Source of the DNA: Hyaloraphidium curvatum
Taxonomy: Eukaryota > Monoblepharomycota > Hyaloraphidiomycetes > Hyaloraphidiales > Hyaloraphidiaceae
DNA length: 64,000 nt
NCBI GenBank assembly: GCA_025558095.1
Contig: JAIVFI010000031.1
Span: 248,001 to 312,000, forward strand
Reading direction: 5' to 3'
A model generated the notes under the pieces. That model worked only from the letters and a program-made list of their open reading frames with translations, was not told the DNA's origin and did no database searches. The translations under genes and the position numbers were made by a program. Of this stretch, positions 54,954-64,000 are shown piece by piece. The first letter of the stretch is position 1, and every line of letters starts with the position of its first letter.

Positions 54954-57226
54954 TCATTCCTTCCTGCTCGCCCGGCGGAAGAAGCCGTTGATGCTGCCAC
55001 CAATGTTCGAGAACACCCCCGAGATATGACGCAGCGGGTTGTCGGCCGCCTCCCCGCCATCCTCCGAGGGCGGCTTCGCGACCTTTTGCAGCGCTGTGCC
55101 AATATCTGCGAGCCGCTCTTCGACGCGGAGGTCCTTAAACCTGGTCACGAAGGTCTTCTGGAGCTCTCCAAAGACCGTCGTGCCGGAGCACGGATGCCGG
55201 TTCGGCACGTTCTCGGGGAGCTGGCTTACGGAAACGTCCTTCGCCGCCCAATCCTCGTAGTTGAGCTTTTGGGGCGTCAGAATGCGCCGGACAATCAAGT
55301 GCAAGACCCCACCGTCTGCATCCAAGCCTCAACAAAGCGCGCGCCATACTCCGAGAGGGATCCCCGCTCTGGTGGTTCGATCAGCTGCAGACGAGGAAGT
55401 CGGCGCCAGATTCTACGTACCCTTGCCCTTGTCGTTGCCGTCCGAGCTCTTCCGCGGCGCTTGGCTGCAAAGCAGCAGCCCGTACAGGTACTGTTCGAAG
55501 CGGGCCCGGATTTCCTCGTCGGAACCTTCGTAGCCCACAGGGCTCGTAGATTCCGCAGGCGAGTCTGGTGTGACAGCAGTTAGACAAGTAGCCAACACAC
55601 TGCTCGAGGCTCCCACCGAGAAAGTCGAAGCGAGCATCCACGGCTGCGGCAATCTCCTCGATGAACCGCTTGTCCGGCGCCGTCAGGGCGACCGTCTGCT
55701 CCAACTGGCGGTCGAGAATCTCGACGGAGCCGGACTCGACGTCGATGACGGCGTGAATGCCAGAGTCCTCGCGCTCCGCGCGCTCGACAAAGATCTGGTT
55801 GGTCACGCCGGCGACAAACGTCCGCGTGTTGGGGTCGAACAGCACCGACATCTTCTGAAGCGGGCAGTAGGGTTGGAAGTAGGCCCCCTTCTGGAAAATG
55901 CGGAGCTGGAGAACTTCGGTTAGGGTGGCCTCGAGAATGATCCGCAACGGAGCCTACCGGCATGTGGAGCTTTCGGGCCAGACTTGCTTCAGCATCGCCC
56001 GAAACATCGGTTTGGTCATCAATCTCCAGCTGGGGCGAACCGACGTCTTTGAGATGAGACATTAGCTCTGCCCAGAGAAACGGTCAGCGTAACCTGCTTA
56101 GCGGAAGCGCGACCGAAGCCAACCGGGTATCAGAGAAACCAAAGAGTACTGGACGTTGCAGAGGGTTTCAACGTCGGAGCCAAAGAAGAGTAACCGCCGC
56201 TCCAGCAGGAGCAGCTTAAAGAGCGTCAGCGTCTTGGCACGAAAGGTTCGAACCACCTCGCCGAGTTTCGTCGCTAGAATCGCAGACGCAAAATGAGATC
56301 GCGCGCCATCTGGCACGGAGGTGACCTACCCTGATAAAGAACTTCGTTTGAAGGACGCGAGGGCACCTTCTGGTTGAGGCTGACATACAGTTGCTGCGAA
56401 AGCGTGTCAGCGTGGATGCTCCTCAGCGACATTGTTGCCGACCTTCAAGATGTCAGTCTGCGAGAAGTCGCGCTGGTTGAAGAAGGCCTGGGTGCCAGAA
56501 CCTAGGATTGATCGAATCGCTCCATAGACAGGCTGGGACCGACGTCAGCCAAATCCGCACGAGGCAAAAGGCAGCCACCAACTTCTCTCGCCAGCACAAC
56601 CACTTTTGAGTTGAAGGGGACGATTGAGGAACGAGGTCTCCGTGTCAAGCGGCTGAACCTTACCTGCTTTCTGGACTGTGAACGAGGGACAACGTCAGAG
56701 GAGCTAAGCCAGGCACACCACGACTCTTCCTACCAGTGTTACGTGTAACATCGGCAGTCTTGTTGACGAGCTCCTGCGGCGAATGTCAAACAGTGCCCCA
56801 CGGCCGGAGACCGCCCAGTCCCACAGAAGCCTTAATCTGCCGACAACACGCCATTCCAAACGTCGTAGAAGCCGAGAACGCCGGCCATTCCGCCACAGGA
56901 GCAAGGTGGAAGCTCGTAAACTCCTCTTCCTTCAAGTGGGCTCCGTCGGGGAGGCAGAAGAACGGTAGGTCGGACCATTCCGGGGGAAGGGGAAGGCGAG
57001 AAAGAGATTCCGGAGTTCCCAACTGCTCCTTTCCAGCCGCCTCCGGGTGATCCTTCAAAGGTGGGAGGGGAGGGTGGCAGAACTCGACTTGCGGACCCGC
57101 TCGATGGTGGAAGTTCACCAACAAGACTAGCAAGCAGGTTGGTGCTCCGACTCCGCGCTCGGCACTAGAGAGAATCTCACTGTTGGTGACTATCCTCTCG
57201 TCCGGTAGACAAGACGGGCCGTCCAT
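54954..57226 (-). CDS. AVL9: AVL9-family late secretory protein
   Basis: Start at ATG 57224-57226. The N-terminal longin/uDENN part reads LLVLLVNFHHRAGPQVEFCH, LPPEWSDLPFFCLPDGAHLK and FGMACCRQI. The central Avl9 blocks are ILEATLTEVLQLRIFQKGAY, FQPYCPLQKMSVLFDPNTRT and FVAGVTNQIFVERAERED. The C-terminal region contains FGELQKTFVTRFKDLRVEER and ends GGSINGFFRRASRKE. Avl9 is a DENN-like protein needed for exocytic traffic from the Golgi in yeast. The region 56060-56780 holds several small exons whose borders I did not fix. It shares an 81-bp divergent promoter gap with MOB4. Confidence 0.82.
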
Positions 57227-57307
57227 AGCATCTTCAGACTTCAAGAAGCAAGTTGATGTCTCGCCCGCGTCTCAGGTTAGTATGAGGCCCGCCGTACGTA
57301 CCGGAAG
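57227..57307. promoter_or_regulatory. 81-bp bidirectional promoter gap, AVL9/MOB4
   Basis: The two start codons face away from each other across 81 bp, so both 5' UTRs and both core promoters must fit here or overlap the genes. No TATA box is obvious. Confidence 0.5.
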
Positions 57308-58342
57308 ATGGCGGAGGTAGAGAACCAGCCGGCAGAGCCGAGGGGGCTCAAACGGACCCGCAAAGGGACCAAGGCGGAGGTGGATATACGTCGTGCTTCG
57401 GCCTGGAGGACGTGTTGGCAACTTGGAATCGCAGGACTGGGCGCCGTGGCCAGTCGAACAGCTTCCGCCTGAAGGAGGGAGCCAGGACGCGATCCGAGCC
57501 TTTGTTGAGGTGTGGAACGCCCAGGCCGTTTCTCTGGAGGGCGTTCGTGAAGAGGGACACCTCCACAGGACTCCTTCCGGGATGAAACCTTTGAGCCGTC
57601 AGTCTTCCACAACTCGCAAGTGGACCCCGCGCTCTTGCAGTACGAGTTCTTGCGGTAAGATTCACTGGCTCACGATTGAAACTCCTTGGCCTTGAACTCG
57701 CGTGTCTCCAGGCTCGTGTGCGTCAGGCTCGGTCACCTTGTCGTGGTCCTCGAGGATGAATGTACTCCTGCGACTTGCGCCGACATGAAGGCGGACGAGT
57801 GGCAGTTTCTTTGGTAAGCCTTTCCCATGGACCTTCGTGTTGTCCCCTGACTGTCTCCCTTATCGCAGTGCCGCTCACCTCACTCCACAATCGGTTGGTT
57901 GGTTTTGGCAGCTCTGGCGTCGTCGCTGACGTTCGCCGCAGTGTCCAGCGATCGACTACATCATTCACACGTTGTGAGTGGGCCGATGTGTAGCTGTTCG
58001 GCTATGAGACCCTCCTGACGCGCTTTAGGGATGGAGCCACCGCTTTGCTCAACAGCCACAAACATTTTCCGTTGAACGCGCCAACACCCGAGAGCTCCGT
58101 AAAGCATTTCTCTGTGAGATGAGATGGTCTCCGAGCCCAGGTAACGGATCCTGACCCGCGGCCCACAGAATATCGCTCGCCGCCTCTACCGGATATTTGC
58201 ACACTGCTACTTCGTGCACCGGGAGTCGTTCGGACTGTTTGAGAACGAGACCCAGCTGTACGCTCGTTTTCTGGCCTTCTCGAACGCTTTCCAGCTCATA
58301 CCGGGCAATCTGCTGATCGTTCCCGAAAATGCTGGGCAATGA
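57308..58342 (+). CDS. MOB4: MOB4/phocein-like kinase adaptor
   Basis: Hidden from simple frame scans because all exons are short. Spliced product: MAEVENQPAEPRGLKRTRKG, TKAEDWAPWPVEQLPPEGGS, DPALLQYEFLRLVCVRLGHL, DECTPATCADMKADEWQFLC, AAHLTPQSCPAIDYIIHTLD, GATALLNSHKHFP, NIARRLYRIFAHCYFVHRES and FGLFENETQLYARFLAFSNA, ending NLLIVPENAGQ. The Cys pair in CTPATC and the His residues of HCYFVH are MOB zinc ligands. The IDYIIHTLDGA and NLLIVP segments match MOB4 (phocein) rather than MOB1. MOB4 is a STRIPAK component with striatin and PP2A. Introns: at least seven, 45-60 nt. Confidence 0.88.
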
Positions 58343-58479
58343 CGAGACGGGCCAGGTCGGCGGATGGCTGGAACGAGAACCTCCGTGTGATATTAGGCCT
58401 GCGGAACATGATGGGTATCATAACCTAGCGACGACAAGAGCAGCACCACTCCGGAACCCGGCCCAACGCCCCAGGCTGC

Positions 58480-62514
<4,035 letters not shown>

Positions 62515-62540
62515 ACCACATAGACCTGATCATTCGCGCC

Positions 62541-63511
62541 ATGGTTGTTGCCGTCGGACTCGGTGGTGACGCACGTCCCCTGCCATCCCTCCTCGACGAT
62601 TCCCATCCTGGCCCGACTAGCGCCGAGATGCCTCTTGCTCCTGCTTCTCCTAGGTCTCTCCGTCCCGGGAAGCGACGCCAACACGGAGAAGATCCGCCTG
62701 GCGGTCGGGGGACGTGACGAAACTCCGTGCTTCGCCGGAGACCCCGCCCTCGTCGGCCATAGCCAAATGTGGCCGCGGGCCCGCATCCTCGCCGCTCTGA
62801 CAAGAGCGGAAGAGTGAGAAACACTTTGCGTCGGGTTCCACTGCCCGGACCGATGAGATTTCCTACTCAGATCGCCCAAGCCGGTCCTGCAACCTCCTTA
62901 CACCCTCGCCCCCGGAAACGTCCTGAACGCGACCTGCTGCGGCCCGGGAGCATCGTGGGACGTCGATGTCTATTTCATTCGCGCGAATGAGGTCGGGACG
63001 GCGCACGAGCTGCGGATATCGTACCCCGCGACGGTGGGGCGGCTCCACTCCCGCTCTCGACTTGCCGGCCTGACTCCGGGACGCAGTTCCCGGCGGACTT
63101 TTACCAGGACGTCTTTACTGCGGGCTGTTTCGTGCGGTTCCTGGGCCGGGATGCGGGGTCGCTCGCGGCGCCGACGACGGGCGAGCTCCAGCTTGCCTCG
63201 CACGTGCAGCTCGTTGCAGCAAAGGCCACGGGCGTCGCCCTGCCGGACAAGCACCTTCCCACGCTCGTGCCCTATGATATGGGTGGGTGCTCCGTCGTTC
63301 GTCGGCTCGTGCGGGGAGCTAAACGCGGACGATCCGGGCAGTGCTCGACAGGCTCTACTTCGGGGCCGTGCCCCACTCTTCCCTCCGCCTGATCGCCTTC
63401 CTCGTCGCCCTCATCATCCTGTCCGCCAAGTTCGCCGTGCCTTGGGTCGCCGCACGCATCGAAGCCATCCTCGACGCCCCCGACGCCGGAAACCGCCCCA
63501 AAACAGATTGA
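62541..63511 (+). CDS. Unknown type I membrane protein with signal peptide
   Basis: Five exons. The first is 22 nt (62541-62562) and splices over 58 nt to rebuild MVVAVGLAPRCLLLLLLLGL, a clear signal peptide ending near SVPGSDA. The lumenal part contains NTEKIRLAVGGRDETPCF, a block with two adjacent cysteines (VLNATCCGPGASWDVDVYFI), RANEVGTAHELRISYPATF, PADFYQDVFTAGCFVRFLGR and ALPDKHLPTLVPYDM. A C-terminal helix (LRLIAFLVALIILSAKFAVP) is followed by a short cytosolic tail ending NRPKTD. I do not recognise the family; size and topology suggest an ER resident. Introns at 62818-62874, about 63036-63090 and about 63284-63340 keep one frame to TGA 63509-63511. Confidence 0.65.
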
Positions 63512-63694
63512 CTTGATGGCAGCTTTATTGAGCTTTTAGGAGAGTAAAGGCAATTGTTCGCAGCTCCTCCTCAATATCCCCTTCCCCCCCTCGTCCCCGC
63601 CCGCGCGGCCGCTCCTCAGCCCGCAGGGATGCCCCACAGCCCGCTCACCCCCCAACAATCAGCCAACCCGCCCCAACGCCACACGTCCGGATAT
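63512..63694. other. Convergent 3' region
   Basis: This holds the 3' ends of the membrane-protein gene and the Cox1-c gene. It contains a T-rich patch (GCTTTATTGAGCTTTT) and C-rich sequence, with no supported coding region. Confidence 0.4.
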
Positions 63695-64000
63695 CTAGTG
63701 CGAGGAAGCACCCTTGAGCTCGGCGGCCTGCTCGGGGCCAATGACGAGTTTCGGGAGGCCGGCGTCTGCAAGCGCGGGGAGGGTCAGTCGGTGCCGGCGG
63801 AAGATGCACGCAGGGCAACGCACGGTAGTGGTGGTACTCGGGAGGCGAGGGCAGGTTCCACTCGAGGCCGACGGTGGCGAGGGTCTCGGGCTCACGAAGG
63901 TTGCCGTACCGGAACTTGGTGAAGAAGAGCGGGGGCATGCTGCAAACCGGCCGGGATGAGCGAAAATGCGGCCCACGGCCCGCGCGATAACCCACATCTG
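63695..64000 (-). CDS. COX1-c: Nuclear Cox1-c: C-terminal fragment of cytochrome c oxidase subunit 1 (5' end beyond window)
   Basis: Two visible exons end at TAG 63695-63697. An intron (about 63770-63828, GTGCGT...TTGCAG, CTGAC branch) joins the frame MPPLFFTKFRYGNLREPETL, ATVGLEWNLPSPPEYHHY to HAGLPKLVIGPEQAAELKGA with SSH. The LEW-x-LPSPPxYHxYxxLP pattern is the signature of the mitochondrial Cox1 C-terminus, but here it lies in an intron-containing nuclear gene with no Cox1 membrane helices before it. An upstream intron (GTTATC...TTTGCAG, 52 nt) probably leads to a first exon outside the window carrying the presequence. Nuclear Cox1-c genes that complement a shortened mtDNA cox1 have been described in Acanthamoeba and other lineages. 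The assignment rests on the motif. Confidence 0.65.
   Translation of the reverse strand, partial: QMWVIARAVGRIFAHPGRFAACPRSSSPSSGTATFVSPRPSPPSASSGTCPRLPSTTTTVRCPACIFRRHRLTLPALADAGLPKLVIGPEQAAELKGASSH

Overview
This window is a dense, GC-rich, intron-rich stretch of eukaryotic nuclear DNA. I count about 39 protein genes in 64 kb. Almost every gene is split by spliceosomal introns of 46-62 nt, with CTAAC/CTGAC-like branch points close to the acceptor. Nothing looks bacterial, organellar or viral. The gene set points to an opisthokont, most likely a deep-branching (zoosporic-type) fungus. The evidence is a Hog1-type MAP kinase with a TGY loop, a UCS myosin chaperone without a visible TPR region (She4/Cro1 style), Leu5, Slp1-like, Avl9, an Sfp1-like zinc-finger protein and an IQGAP. 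An amoebozoan remains possible, because a nuclear Cox1-c gene is best known from Acanthamoeba. The taxonomic call is inference only.

Layout, left to right: COX18 (runs off the left edge), a p24 cargo receptor, HOG1, a LEU5-type carrier, a TUG/UBX protein and an unknown hydrophobic protein. Then comes a 1,088-aa Fanzor RNA-guided nuclease candidate (8981-12297), followed by TRAPPC4, CDK11, SEC4/RAB8, ING, CCT6, mitochondrial CLPP, an Sfp1-like zinc finger, a SUN-like SLP1, RRP45, QCR9, APC4, a SWI3/RSC8 subunit, mitochondrial uS17, GGTase-I beta, PPIH, BLOC1S1 and IQGAP. An unresolved small-exon gene follows (about 39.25-40.12 kb). The rest are a complex I TIM17-family subunit, a disordered charged protein, a carnitine acyltransferase, UNC45/She4, RFT1, ARP5, ubiquilin, epsilon-COP, AVL9, MOB4, PRMT1, PRP43, an unknown signal-peptide membrane protein, and a nuclear Cox1-c fragment gene that runs off the right edge.

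The genes alternate strand almost one by one. Divergent pairs share gaps of 68-215 bp and convergent stop codons lie 3-183 bp apart. The main departures are the flanks of the Fanzor gene (486 bp 5', 402 bp 3'), which makes those flanks the best place to look for a guide RNA and element ends.

The two most interesting objects are the Fanzor and the Cox1-c gene. The Fanzor has an unusual N-terminal array of CGxxxHxxxxH zinc modules, and an intron cuts it immediately before its last catalytic aspartate. At least seven genes make mitochondrial proteins (COX18, LEU5, CLPP, QCR9, uS17m, NDUFA11-like, Cox1-c). Others serve the secretory pathway (p24, TRAPPC4, SEC4, RFT1, epsilon-COP, AVL9, SLP1) or chromatin and the cell cycle (ING, SWI3, ARP5, APC4, CDK11). 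No operon-like grouping is evident. Exon boundaries were worked out by eye from splice signals and protein continuity. Where a boundary is uncertain I say so.
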